Source of the DNA: UBA1479 sp048263775 | GTDB lineage: Bacteria; Pseudomonadota; Alphaproteobacteria; Rhodospirillales; Casp-alpha2 | NCBI GenBank assembly: GCA_048263775.1 | Contig: JBLXDU010000005.1 | Span: forward strand, 1-64,000 | Length of the DNA: 64,000 bases | Direction: 5' to 3' | Shown: positions 34,939 to 43,833 of the stretch, piece after piece | How positions within the stretch are numbered: the first letter of the stretch is position 1 | How the letters are laid out: each line of letters begins with the position of its first letter | Made by a program: the position numbers and the translations under genes | Notes under the pieces: generated by a model | The model's database searches: none | Told to the model about the DNA's origin: nothing | What the model saw: only the letters and a program-made list of their open reading frames with translations

Positions 34939-35592
34939 CTACCCCAGATGGCCCTGCTTGACCCAGAGCAAACAGCCGTCATCCGTGCGCGGCGAATGAA
35001 AACTGCCGGGCGGCAGGCGGAACCAGGTGCCCTTGCCGTGAATGCCGTTCTCATCCTCGACACGGCCTTCGAGAACCAGGACCTCCTCGCCGCCGGGATG
35101 GCTGTGGGGTGCGGCGACGCAGCCCGCTCCCATCTTGGTCAGCCATACGCGCTCCGCCCCGTATTCATAGAGCGGCATGCGGAACAGACCCGGCATGTCA
35201 CCGGCAACCCAATCCCCCGCCTTGGTGTCGATGGTCACCTGCTCCTGGTCGTCCGGGTCCATCTGGCGCAGTTTGACGAAGATGGTGCAGCCGGGTGCGG
35301 TCCGGGGCGCATGGCTTGAGCCGACGGGATTGCGTACGTAAGTCCCGGCAGGGAAATCGCCGTGCTCGTCGGAAAACACGCCTTCCAAAACCATGAACTC
35401 CTCACCGCCGCCGTGGCGGTGAGTGGGGAATTCGGATCCCGGGGCATAGCGAACGATCGAGGTTGCACGAGCGACCTCGTCGCCGTCACGCTCCAGCATG
35501 CGGCGCTCGACGCCGGGCGACGGCGATGGCACCCAATCAAGAGCGGTTGAATCGACAATGGCCGGCCGGGAAAGATCGGCGTGAAGCTTCAT
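34939..35592 (-). CDS. Two-domain cupin protein (ChrR-like cupins)
   Basis: This protein of about 217 residues contains two successive cupin domains. The first has FPTHRHGGGEEFMVLEG, the second AAPHSHPGGEEVLVLEGRV; His and Glu ligands are in both, so two metal sites are possible. Each half ends in a similar PPGSFHSPRT / NPVGSSHAPRT segment, showing an internal duplication. No ChrR anti-sigma zinc domain is present. GGAGG nine bases before the ATG at 35592 decides the start over one at 35664. Confidence 0.85.
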   Translation of the reverse strand: MKLHADLSRPAIVDSTALDWVPSPSPGVERRMLERDGDEVARATSIVRYAPGSEFPTHRHGGGEEFMVLEGVFSDEHGDFPAGTYVRNPVGSSHAPRTAPGCTIFVKLRQMDPDDQEQVTIDTKAGDWVAGDMPGLFRMPLYEYGAERVWLTKMGAGCVAAPHSHPGGEEVLVLEGRVEDENGIHGKGTWFRLPPGSFHSPRTDDGCLLWVKQGHLG

Positions 35593-35731
35593 GGATCGGA
35601 CCTCCGTCACATGCGCCAGGGATGATGTTCCGGTGATCCTGGCCGCTGCACCGATACCGGGCAAGCCACCCTATGGGACAAGCACCTTTTCCGGCGCAGC
35701 ACTTGTTTTCGCCCGGGCGCTGCCTAGAGGA

Positions 35732-36034
35732 TCAGTACACCAGCTTGCGAATATCGTCGGCGTTCGACGACCATTTGGACCAGTCGCGCACGCCCATGCC
35801 CCAATTGTTGACGGTCGCCTTGTCGATGCCCTGGTCGATCAGCCATTGGCAGGTCTTGGTCTGCCCGGCCGCCGCCGCGTACATCAGCGCCGAATTGCCG
35901 TGCGCGTCGATGGTGTCGACCTTCATGCCCGCATCCAGCGCCTGTTGCAGGCTGTCGCGGTCACCGCGCTGGGCGGCCAGCATGAAGTCATCGACGGAAA
36001 GTCCATTCTTGCCGGATGCGATAGGGTTTGCCAT
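35732..36034 (-). CDS. Short ankyrin-repeat protein
   Basis: This product of about 100 residues has roughly two ankyrin repeats: LDAGMKVDTIDAHGNSALMYAAAAGQTKTCQWLIDQG, preceded by a partial repeat with FMLAAQRGD. The last 25 residues resemble a degenerate third repeat (WSSNADDIRKLVY). It has no signal peptide, so it is cytoplasmic. It is probably a small protein-binding module; no partner is apparent. The ATG at 36034 has GGGAGGAAAAGG upstream. Confidence 0.8.
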   Translation of the reverse strand: MANPIASGKNGLSVDDFMLAAQRGDRDSLQQALDAGMKVDTIDAHGNSALMYAAAAGQTKTCQWLIDQGIDKATVNNWGMGVRDWSKWSSNADDIRKLVY

Positions 36035-36250
36035 TGCGTGCCTTTTCCTCCCTTTCCGGGGCTTTTTATTGCGCCCGATGGTCCCCACATAGTTAGAGTC
36101 TGGGATTTGGAATGTAAACGGCCCAAACAGAAGGGGCGAATACCCCTACTCGCACACCGTTTTTATTCTCTGTAAAATAGCCTAAACAAAATACATGTTC
36201 GAACGCACGAGCGTCACCAGAAGGGCGCCGGATAGGGAAGCATCGGTCTT

Positions 36251-38362
36251 ATGAAGCTCAATGAGAAGCACGTCCTCGTCTGCGACTGCGAAGGCACCAT
36301 GGCGATCGACGGCAAGGCGCTGGCAAAGGCTTGCGGTCAGGGAACCGGCGACGGCGGCGACCTGAAGGTCGCGACCCATCTGTGTCGCCGCCAGGTCGAG
36401 GAATTCCAGCGCGTCGCCAGCATTGCCGGCCAGGCGGGGGAAACCCTGCTGGTCGCCTGCACCCAGGAAGCGCCGCTTTTCCTGGAAACCATCGACGAGA
36501 TGGATACGCCCCCCACCATCGCGTTTACCAACATCCGCGAAAAGGCCGGCTGGTCTGATGCGGCCCAGGACAAGAAGGCCGCAACCAACCTGACGGCCAA
36601 GATGGCGGCTCTTTTGAACGAAGCCGCCATTGATCTGGCCGGCGCCCGGTCCGTTTCCATGAAGTCGGACGGCGTGACGTTGGTGCTGGGCAAAGGCGAG
36701 GACGCGGTCGCGGCCGCGCGCAAGCTGTCCGGGCGTCTGAACGTCACCCTGGTCCTGGAAGGGGCCAAGGAGGTGCCGCCCCCCGCCGTCATGGAATTTC
36801 CCGTGTTCGCAGGCAAAGTCACCGGCGCCGGCGGGCATCTGGGCGCGTTCAAGGTCGCCATCGCGGGCTTCATCCCGGCCAAGGCATCCTCGCGCGGGGT
36901 CCTGGAGTGGGAAGGCGAACCACAGGCCGGGACCTCGGAATGCGATCTGATCCTGGACCTGCGCGGCGGGCCCGCCCTGTTCCCCCATGCGGACAAGCGC
37001 GACGGCTATTACAACCCGGACCGCGGCAACCCGGCCCTGGTCGCCGAAGCCATCTTCGAGATGGTGGACATGGTCGGCGAATTCGAAAAGCCCCGATATG
37101 TCGATTACGACGACAAGATCTGCGCCCATTCCCGAAGCCGCATCACCGGCTGTTCGCGTTGCATCGACAACTGCCCTGCCGGCGCCATCACGCCGGATAA
37201 CGAGCGGGTCAAAATCGACCCTTACCTGTGCGGCGGCTGCGGCGTCTGTGCCTCGGTCTGCCCGACGGGGGCGGCGACCTATGCCCTGCCCTTGGGCGAT
37301 GAATTGTTCAAGCGCGCGCGCACGGTGCTGCGCACCTATGCCAAGGCCGGCGGCACCGATCCGGTGCTGCTGATCCACGACGCGGACCAGGGCGAGGAAG
37401 CCATCGGCCTGATATCGCGCATGGGCCGCGGCCTGCCCGCGAACTGTATTCCCTTCGCCGTCAACGAAGTGACGCAGGTCGGCCTTGACCTGATCCTTTC
37501 CGCCGCCGCTTATGGCGCGTCCCATTGTCTGATCCTGCTGCCGCCCAAACGGCGCGAGGAAGCCCAGGCTCAGGAAGGTGAGATCGCCATCGCCGAAACG
37601 GTGCTGGACGGGCTCGGCTACGGCACGGGCCGCGTCCGCCATCTGCATCTGGACGATCCTTCCGCGGTCGAAGACGCGCTCTGGTCCCTGAAAAAGCTTC
37701 CCGCCATGCCGCAGGGCGATTTCCTGCCGCTGGGCCGCAAGCGGACGATCATGCGCCTGGCCCTCGACACACTGCACGCCGGTGCGCCCAACAAGGTCGA
37801 CGAGATCGCCATGCCCGCGGGCGCCCCCTTCGGCACGGTGACCGTGGACGCGTCGGGCTGCACGCTCTGCCTCAGCTGTGTCGGCGCCTGTCCGGCCCGG
37901 GCACTGCGCGACAATCCGGACAAGCCGCAGTTGTCGTTCGTCGAGGATGCCTGCGTTCAATGCGGGCTCTGCGCCAAGACCTGCCCGGAAAAGGTCATCA
38001 CCCTGACCCCCCGCCTGTCGTTCAAGGACGAAGCCAAAAGCCCACGCGTGCAGAAGGAGGAAGATCCCTTCCACTGCATCCGCTGCGGCAAGCCCTATGG
38101 CACCCGCGCCACCATCAACCAGCTGACCAACAAGCTGAAGGGCCATTCCATGTTCCCGGGCGCGGCCCTGGACCGCATCAAGATGTGCGACGACTGTCGC
38201 GTGCTGGTGCAGTTCGAGGTCGCCAACCCGCTGGCCGGCGCGCCCAAGCCCATGACCCGCACGACCCAGGACTACCTACGCGAACGCGATGAAATGCGCG
38301 CGGCGGCAGAGGCCGACATGCGGGCAAAAGGGCTAACACCAGAGACGGACAAGGAGGGCTGA
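36251..38362 (+). CDS. Multi-cluster 4Fe-4S protein linked to formate dehydrogenase
   Basis: This 703-residue cytoplasmic protein is found in formate dehydrogenase gene regions. An N-terminal 280 residues has CDCEG and a conserved CRRQ site. Then ferredoxin clusters occur: CSRCIDNCPAGA and CGGCGVCASVCPTGA (about 300-350); CTLCLSCVGACPARA and CVQCGLCAKTCPEKV (about 540-580); and CIRCGKPYG with CDDCR near the end. Between them lies a region without cysteine-cluster motifs (about 355-530). It could route electrons or supply clusters or sulfur; the role is not established. It lies just before moaA and opposite fdhD on the other strand. Confidence 0.75.
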   Translation: MKLNEKHVLVCDCEGTMAIDGKALAKACGQGTGDGGDLKVATHLCRRQVEEFQRVASIAGQAGETLLVACTQEAPLFLETIDEMDTPPTIAFTNIREKAGWSDAAQDKKAATNLTAKMAALLNEAAIDLAGARSVSMKSDGVTLVLGKGEDAVAAARKLSGRLNVTLVLEGAKEVPPPAVMEFPVFAGKVTGAGGHLGAFKVAIAGFIPAKASSRGVLEWEGEPQAGTSECDLILDLRGGPALFPHADKRDGYYNPDRGNPALVAEAIFEMVDMVGEFEKPRYVDYDDKICAHSRSRITGCSRCIDNCPAGAITPDNERVKIDPYLCGGCGVCASVCPTGAATYALPLGDELFKRARTVLRTYAKAGGTDPVLLIHDADQGEEAIGLISRMGRGLPANCIPFAVNEVTQVGLDLILSAAAYGASHCLILLPPKRREEAQAQEGEIAIAETVLDGLGYGTGRVRHLHLDDPSAVEDALWSLKKLPAMPQGDFLPLGRKRTIMRLALDTLHAGAPNKVDEIAMPAGAPFGTVTVDASGCTLCLSCVGACPARALRDNPDKPQLSFVEDACVQCGLCAKTCPEKVITLTPRLSFKDEAKSPRVQKEEDPFHCIRCGKPYGTRATINQLTNKLKGHSMFPGAALDRIKMCDDCRVLVQFEVANPLAGAPKPMTRTTQDYLRERDEMRAAAEADMRAKGLTPETDKEG

Positions 38363-38558
38363 ATGGGATTTCGCACCGCCGGCATCTTTCCATTCTGCGG
38401 AATTCCTCATGAAAATTTGAGGCGACAAGGGTGCCAGGCATTACTATCTTTATAGCGATATGACTAAACGGAATAACGGCGGCCGGGATGCGAACCACCT
38501 GGCAGCGGCCCGAAACCGGGCCATCACACGATCTTGAGGATGCAACTGGGCTGACCCC

Positions 38559-39557
38559 ATGACCAGCATGATTGACCCCTTCGGACGGGCGGTAAGCTAC
38601 CTCCGCGTTTCCGTCACGGATCGCTGCGATTTTCGCTGCGTGTACTGCATGGCGGAGGACATGACCTTTCTGCCCAAGGCGGAAATCCTGTCGCTAGAGG
38701 AACTCGACCGTCTGTGTTCCGCCTTCGTGCGCAAGGGCGTGAAGAAGCTGCGCCTGACCGGGGGCGAGCCCCTGGTCCGCCGCAACATCATGTCGCTGAT
38801 CCGCTCCCTCGGCCGCCATCTGAAGACCGGCGATCTGGAAGAACTGACCCTGACCTCCAACGGCTCCCAGCTGGCGCGCTTTGCCGACGAACTGGTCGAC
38901 GCCGGGGTCCGGCGCATCAATGTTTCGCTCGACACCCTCGATCCCGACCGGTTCGAGGCGATCACTCGTTGGGGCAAGCTGGACAAGGTGTTGGACGGCA
39001 TCGACGCCGCCCGCAAGGCCGGCCTGCACGTGAAGATCAACACGGTGGCACTGAAGAATTTCAACGAGGACGAACTGGACCGCATGATCGAATATTGCGG
39101 TGAGAACGCCTTCGACATGACCCTGATCGAAACCATGCCCTTGGGCGAGATCGACCAGGACCGCACGGACCAGTACCTGCCCCTGTCCAAGGTGCGCGAA
39201 CGCCTGGAACAGGCCTGGACCCTGACGGATATCCCGTTCAAGACCGGCGGCCCGGCGCGCTATACCCAGGTTGAGGAAACGGGCCAGAAGCTCGGCTTCA
39301 TCACGCCCTTGACCCATAATTTCTGCGAAGGCTGCAACCGCGTGCGCCTGACCTGCACGGGCACGCTGTACATGTGCCTGGGCCAGGACGACGCCGCCGA
39401 CCTGCGGGCACCCTTGCGCGCCTCCGAAGGCGATGAACTGCTGGAAACCGCCATCGACGAAGCCATCGGCCGCAAGCCCAAGGGCCACGATTTCGTCATC
39501 GAACGGCGTGGCGACGGCCCGGCCGTAAGCCGCCACATGAGCGTCACCGGCGGCTGA
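38559..39557 (+). CDS. moaA: GTP 3',8-cyclase MoaA (molybdenum cofactor step 1)
   Basis: This 332-residue radical SAM enzyme converts GTP to 3',8-cyclo-dihydro-GTP, the first step of molybdopterin synthesis. The radical SAM motif CDFRCVYC (C23, C27, C30) and LTGGEPLVRR are near the start; the C-terminal second cluster has NFCEGCNRVRLTCTG. The chain ends with the short glycine tail (MSVTGG) essential in MoaA. It may start at either of two nearby Met codons (38559 or 38568). With mobA and fdhD it gives this locus cofactor-making genes at both ends. Confidence 0.97.
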   Translation: MTSMIDPFGRAVSYLRVSVTDRCDFRCVYCMAEDMTFLPKAEILSLEELDRLCSAFVRKGVKKLRLTGGEPLVRRNIMSLIRSLGRHLKTGDLEELTLTSNGSQLARFADELVDAGVRRINVSLDTLDPDRFEAITRWGKLDKVLDGIDAARKAGLHVKINTVALKNFNEDELDRMIEYCGENAFDMTLIETMPLGEIDQDRTDQYLPLSKVRERLEQAWTLTDIPFKTGGPARYTQVEETGQKLGFITPLTHNFCEGCNRVRLTCTGTLYMCLGQDDAADLRAPLRASEGDELLETAIDEAIGRKPKGHDFVIERRGDGPAVSRHMSVTGG

Positions 39558-39617
39558 TGCCCACTGCGGTTTCGGATGGATTGACCGCCCTTCCCTGCAA
39601 AGAATAGAGTTTCCGTC

Positions 39618-39968
39618 ATGTCCAGATGGCAGGAATATGATTGGGACCTGATGGTCCGGCGCCGCGCCCCCGCCCCTTTGATCGCGGTGGCGCTGCTGCT
39701 GTCGTTGTGGCTGGCGACGGCGGAAAGCGGTTCCATCACCGCCGTCAAATGCAAGGCCGACCACGCAGAGTTGCTGGCCTCCATCGAAGACGCCCGCCAG
39801 CAGACCATCGACCAGATCAACCTTCAGCTTGCCGATACCGGCGACTATAAGCGCATCGAAGCACTGCTGGCCATGCGCGAGCGGGCCTGGGACGAGGAAG
39901 AAGCCCAGCGCGGCAACGCACAACACATTTTCTATGACTGCATAAGCGCCGCCAAGCGGCCCGGCTGA
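39618..39968 (+). CDS. Uncharacterised 116-residue membrane-anchored protein
   Basis: No family was recognised. After a basic start (MVRRRAPAP), residues 20-38 (LIAVALLLSLWLATA) form a single hydrophobic segment, either an anchor or uncleaved signal. The rest is helical, with two Cys (VKCKADH and YDCISAAK). ATG at 39618 follows moaA by 60 bases in the same direction. Confidence 0.6.
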   Translation: MSRWQEYDWDLMVRRRAPAPLIAVALLLSLWLATAESGSITAVKCKADHAELLASIEDARQQTIDQINLQLADTGDYKRIEALLAMRERAWDEEEAQRGNAQHIFYDCISAAKRPG

Positions 39969-39990
39969 TCCCGTGTCCCGGTAATCCCGG

Positions 39991-40782
39991 TCAGCCGGGG
40001 CCGGTCGTCAGGGCATCGGCGATCTCGTCGGCGCAGGCCTTCAGGGGGGCGACCATGGTGGCGACCGCTTCGGCCATGGGCAGGGCACTTTTCAGATAGA
40101 GCACGTTCATGGCCGCCATAGAGCGCCCGCCCACCAGGATCGGCACGCCGATGGTGGAAATGCGTCGGCCGTATTCCGTGCGCGAATATTCTTCGTGCAT
40201 GGTGGCGTAGCCCTGGTCACGGATGCCGGCAAGATAGTCCTCCGCCTTGGTCCGGTCGCGGGCGATTTCGTTCCACACCGCGGGCATCGCCGTGACACGG
40301 TCGAGCACTTCCGCCCGTTCCTCGGCGCTGGCGAAGGCAAGATAGGCCAGACCCAGGCTGGTCCCCAGCATCGGCGCGCGGTATCCCGGCAACCGGTTGA
40401 CCAGGATCGAGCCCGCATCGCGTGACGATTCAATCAGCACCATGGCGTCGTGGTCGAAGATGGCGACATCCGACGGCCAGCCGAAGCGGTTGCGGAACGC
40501 CGCGATGATGGGGCCGACGATCCGCCCAACGGCACGGTGGCGGTCGTATCCCGAACACAGCAGCAGGGTCTTGCCGGTCACTTCATAGGCCGTGTGGTGT
40601 TCGTCGCGCACGACGAAGCCCGCATGCATGAGAGTTTCCAGCATGCGCACGATGGTCGCTTTGTCGAGGCCCGTTTCCCGGTGCAGCTCGCCAATGGTCG
40701 CACGACCCTTCAGCTTGTTGACGGCCGCCAGCACGTCGAGGCCCCGAAGGGCAGCATTCACCGGCTTGTACGACCCCATCAA
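39991..40782 (-). CDS. IclR-family transcriptional regulator
   Basis: This 263-residue regulator has an N-terminal winged helix (about 10-75; ATIGELHRETGLDKATIVRMLETL) and a C-terminal ligand-binding IclR domain (about 85-255). It is transcribed divergently from a TauD-like dioxygenase and MFS gene. IclR proteins usually control catabolic neighbours and themselves, and the gap holds strong dyads, so this is a likely local regulator. The effector is unknown. Confidence 0.93.
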   Translation of the reverse strand: MMGSYKPVNAALRGLDVLAAVNKLKGRATIGELHRETGLDKATIVRMLETLMHAGFVVRDEHHTAYEVTGKTLLLCSGYDRHRAVGRIVGPIIAAFRNRFGWPSDVAIFDHDAMVLIESSRDAGSILVNRLPGYRAPMLGTSLGLAYLAFASAEERAEVLDRVTAMPAVWNEIARDRTKAEDYLAGIRDQGYATMHEEYSRTEYGRRISTIGVPILVGGRSMAAMNVLYLKSALPMAEAVATMVAPLKACADEIADALTTGPG

Positions 40783-40846
40783 TGGTTTCCTTTCGGCCCG
40801 GACCGGGCCCTGTCGGGCGGGATCCGAATACCGGCTCTTGCGAATG

Positions 40847-40872
40847 TTTCAACAGATGAAATGTGATTTCAT
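40847..40872. promoter_or_regulatory. Nested dyads, likely IclR operator
   Basis: ATGAAAT (40856-40862) and ATTTCAT (40866-40872) form a perfect seven-base inverted repeat around GTG. TTTCA (40847) with TGAAA (40857) makes a second, overlapping dyad. The site is 74 bases upstream of the iclR start and 87 upstream of the dioxygenase start. IclR-type operators are short palindromes of this size, often with an A/T-rich core like TGAAA..TTTCA. Confidence 0.6.
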
Positions 40873-40958
40873 TTACAAATAACCGGGCCTGGATCATTTT
40901 TCAAGCAATGGAAAACAACGCCCAAAGGGCGGAGCCTCATCCAAGGAAACCATAGACC

Positions 40959-41834
40959 ATGACCATCCAGAAGAAACCCCTCGGCACGCTGGGCGTCGAG
41001 ATCACCGGCGTTGACGTGGGCCGGGATCTGTCCGGCGGCAACGGCGACAACCTGTTCGGTGAAATCCGCCAGGCCTGGCAGGAAGCGGGCGGCCTCATGG
41101 TCATCCGCGACCAGACCATCGACCAGCAGCAGCATATCGACTTCTCCCGCCGCTTCGGCCCCCTGTTCCATGACGAAGGCCAGCCGCCCCTGCAGGACAC
41201 GGTGTCGCGCTATCTGCATCCCGATTACCCGCAGATCTACCGGGTGTCCAACAAGGTCGATGAAAAGGGCGAACCGACGGGCCGCAAGGGGGCCGGCACT
41301 TACTGGCATTCCGACGTCTCGTTCCGCGACCGGCCGGCCCAGGCTTCGGTCCTTTACGCCATTCAGATTCCGCCTTACGGCGGCGACACCATCTTCGCCG
41401 ACATGGCGGCTGCCTACGACGCCCTGTCCGACGGCATGAAGGCGATGCTGGGGCGCCTCAACGCCGTGCACGACTTCGCCGTCGCGGCGGCGACGCAATA
41501 CGCCAAGCCCGTCGTCATCGACAAGGATTTCGACGGCGCCAACCAATGCGTCCACCCCATCGTGCGCACCCATGCGGACACGGGGCGCAAGTCGCTTTAC
41601 GTCAACCCGGGCTTCACCTCGCATATCGAAGGCTTCACGGTGGAAGAAAGCCGCCCGATCCTGGATCATCTCTACAAGCATGCGACCCAACCCGAATTCC
41701 TCTACCGCCATGCCTGGCAGCCGCATGACATCCTGGTCTGGGACAATCGCACACTGATGCATTACGCCGTGTCGGATTATTCCGCCGACCGATACATGGA
41801 ACGCACGACGGTAATCGGTGAGCGCCCTGTTTAA
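40959..41834 (+). CDS. TauD/TfdA-type Fe(II)/2-oxoglutarate dioxygenase
   Basis: This 291-residue enzyme uses Fe(II), O2 and 2-oxoglutarate to hydroxylate a small organic substrate, often releasing sulfite or a carboxylate. The facial triad HxD is visible in TYWHSDVSF, with the distal His in LMHYAV, and a 2-oxoglutarate-binding Arg in YMERTT. The length is normal. AAGGAAACCATAGACC precedes the ATG. The substrate is undetermined; a carried-on uptake by the MFS gene behind it is plausible. Confidence 0.93.
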   Translation: MTIQKKPLGTLGVEITGVDVGRDLSGGNGDNLFGEIRQAWQEAGGLMVIRDQTIDQQQHIDFSRRFGPLFHDEGQPPLQDTVSRYLHPDYPQIYRVSNKVDEKGEPTGRKGAGTYWHSDVSFRDRPAQASVLYAIQIPPYGGDTIFADMAAAYDALSDGMKAMLGRLNAVHDFAVAAATQYAKPVVIDKDFDGANQCVHPIVRTHADTGRKSLYVNPGFTSHIEGFTVEESRPILDHLYKHATQPEFLYRHAWQPHDILVWDNRTLMHYAVSDYSADRYMERTTVIGERPV

Positions 41835-41875
41835 GTGCGCTTGTGCGGGGTGGGCCGTTTGCCTATAGCTGTGCA

Positions 41876-43102
41876 ATGACCACGCCCGCCCCCGCCCTCC
41901 ACAGCACGAAAAACCTCGTCATTCTCGCGATTTGCCAGGCGTTGTTTTTCTGTGGCCGCACGCTCACGTTCTTCGCCGCAACCCTGGTCGCGATTTCGAT
42001 GCTGGGCGACAATCTTGCCCTGGCCACGGCCCCGATCACCATGATGCTGATCGGCACATCGCTCGGCACCCTGCCCGCCGCATTTCTGATGCGGGCTTGG
42101 GGACGGCGGTGGGGCTTCGCCTTTGGCTCGGCGGTGGGCTGTATCGGTGCGCTGATCGCCGCCCAGGCGATCGCCCTGGACAGCTTCCTCCTGTTCAATG
42201 TGGGCTTGCTGATCGCAGGGGTCTACACCGGCTTCGCGCAGCAATACCGCTTCGCCGCGGCCGAGGTTTCGCCGGATCACCTGAAGGAACGGAACGTCTC
42301 CATCGTCATCGCGATGAGCGTCATCGGCGCCTTCCTCGGCCCGGAAACGGCCCTTTACTCCAAGCATTGGATAACGGACGTACCGTTCCAGGGGGCCTTT
42401 CTGATGATGGCGGTGTTCACGGCGCTGTCCGGTGTCGTCATCCTGTTTGCGCAAATTCCCCGGCTGACCAAGCAGGAATACGCCGATACGGGCCGCCCGC
42501 TGTGGACCATCATGAAATCGCCGACCTTCATCGTCGCCTTGATCGCAGCCCTGTTCGGCTATGTGGTGATGAACTTCCTGATGGTCGTCACGCCGGTCAC
42601 CATGGGCACGCTGAAGACCGTCGTCTTTAGCCATGAGAACATCAAACTGGTGATCCAGTGGCATGTGGTCGGGATGTTCCTGCCGGGATTCGTGACCGGG
42701 CACCTGATCAAGCGGTTCGGCGTTGTGCGCATCATCGCCACGGGGGCCGCCATTCTCCTCAGTTCCGTCCTTGTCGCGTTAAACGGGGTGTCCTTCATCC
42801 ATTTCCTCACGGCGCTGATCCTGCTCGGCGTCGGCTGGAACTTCACCTTTACCGGCGGAACAATCCTGATCACCGAGGTCCATAGCCCGGCCGAACGCGC
42901 CAAGGTGCAAGGCATGAACGACTTCCTGCTGTTCACGGGCCTGGCCGTTTCCTCGCTGATGGCCGGCAGCGTCTACCACTACTTCGGCTGGGCTTGGGTC
43001 AACTACGCCATGCTGCCGGTGATCCTGGTGATCCTGCTCTCCGCGCTGTGGCTGCGCAGCGTCCGCCGCCGGGAACAGGCCCTGGCCAAGGCGGCGGAAT
43101 AG
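41876..43102 (+). CDS. MFS transporter
   Basis: This protein of about 408 residues has twelve predicted membrane helices. The MFS loop motif between helices 2 and 3 reads LMRAWGRRWGFAFG. Other gene-characteristic stretches are YRFAAAEVSPDHLKERNVS and VTGHLIKRFGVVR. It probably imports the dioxygenase substrate, judging by close spacing (42 bases) and a shared promoter. The ATG at 41876 was chosen over a GTG at 41843, neither with a clear ribosome site. Confidence 0.88.
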   Translation: MTTPAPALHSTKNLVILAICQALFFCGRTLTFFAATLVAISMLGDNLALATAPITMMLIGTSLGTLPAAFLMRAWGRRWGFAFGSAVGCIGALIAAQAIALDSFLLFNVGLLIAGVYTGFAQQYRFAAAEVSPDHLKERNVSIVIAMSVIGAFLGPETALYSKHWITDVPFQGAFLMMAVFTALSGVVILFAQIPRLTKQEYADTGRPLWTIMKSPTFIVALIAALFGYVVMNFLMVVTPVTMGTLKTVVFSHENIKLVIQWHVVGMFLPGFVTGHLIKRFGVVRIIATGAAILLSSVLVALNGVSFIHFLTALILLGVGWNFTFTGGTILITEVHSPAERAKVQGMNDFLLFTGLAVSSLMAGSVYHYFGWAWVNYAMLPVILVILLSALWLRSVRRREQALAKAAE

Positions 43103-43135
43103 GCTAGCCCCATAAGCCGCGCGTTTCGATAAGGC

Positions 43136-43744
43136 CTAAGGCCGCAACCCCATCAAATACCGGTTCAGTCCGGCCATGCAGTCATGGAACGGCGCCATGG
43201 ACTGCGCCGATTTGGTCTGGCTGAACGCCCCCTGGATGGCGGCCACGATCAGGGTCGCGGCCTCGTCGGTGTCGGCCGTGGCGTTGACCTTGCCCGAATG
43301 CTGGCCGCGTGTGAGGGCGCGGGACAGGCGCCGGCGCCAGGCACGGTACAGTTCTTCCACCCGTTGCCGGAACCCGCCGTCGATGGGCGACATTTCCTGG
43401 GCCAGATTGTTCAAGGGGCAGCCCAGCAGGTGGATATCGGGCACGCGGTCGCTCATGTTGTCCTGGATCGTGCGGGCGATGGCGGCGAGCGGATCGTCGT
43501 CGCCCTCGGCATCCAGCGGAGTGAGCCACCAGTCCTCGAGGTAATCCTTCACCATTTCGTCCACGACGGCGTAGCCGAGCGCCATCTTGTTGGGGAAATG
43601 ATGGTACATCGCCCCCTTGGTGACGCCTGTCAGGGCCAGGATGTCGGTCAGCCCCGCGGCCTGGAAGCCGTGGCGGTGGATGACCCCGTAGGCAGCTTCG
43701 AGAATCTGCCGCCGGGTTTCGTCGGGTTTATAGGCGCGGGACAT
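43136..43744 (-). CDS. TetR/AcrR-family regulator
   Basis: This 202-residue repressor has an N-terminal TetR helix-turn-helix (RRQILEAAYGVIHRHGFQAAGLTDILALTGVTKGAMYHHFPNK). The C-terminal domain carries GCPLNNLAQEMS, typical of the AcrR-like group with a C-terminal domain near TetR_C_6. It is divergent from nadK. The ATG at 43744 puts the HTH at the usual position; a GTG at 43786 would add 14 residues. The regulon is unknown. Confidence 0.92.
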   Translation of the reverse strand: MSRAYKPDETRRQILEAAYGVIHRHGFQAAGLTDILALTGVTKGAMYHHFPNKMALGYAVVDEMVKDYLEDWWLTPLDAEGDDDPLAAIARTIQDNMSDRVPDIHLLGCPLNNLAQEMSPIDGGFRQRVEELYRAWRRRLSRALTRGQHSGKVNATADTDEAATLIVAAIQGAFSQTKSAQSMAPFHDCMAGLNRYLMGLRP

Positions 43745-43784
43745 ACCGGAGAGTATGAATTTACCGCGAGGCTTCCGCAACCAC

Positions 43785-43800
43785 ACTTAAGCAGCTAAGT
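43785..43800. promoter_or_regulatory. Possible TetR-type dyad
   Basis: ACTTA (43785-43789) and TAAGT (43796-43800) form a short inverted repeat with a six-base centre. It lies 41 bases before the tetR start and 34 before nadK, a fitting place for an autoregulatory operator. The arms are short, so chance occurrence cannot be excluded. Confidence 0.35.
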
Positions 43801-43833
43801 TGCGGAAAGTTCCCTGATTTTTCAAAGACCGCC

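Noticed and set aside
36182..38146. 654-residue open frame opposite the multi-cluster ferredoxin gene
   Set aside because: Antisense to a gene with clear cysteine cluster motifs; its own sequence has no conserved motif.
38363..38558. Possible molybdenum cofactor riboswitch before moaA
   Set aside because: The region has short pairing segments, but I could not recognise the conserved riboswitch core, so it is not called.
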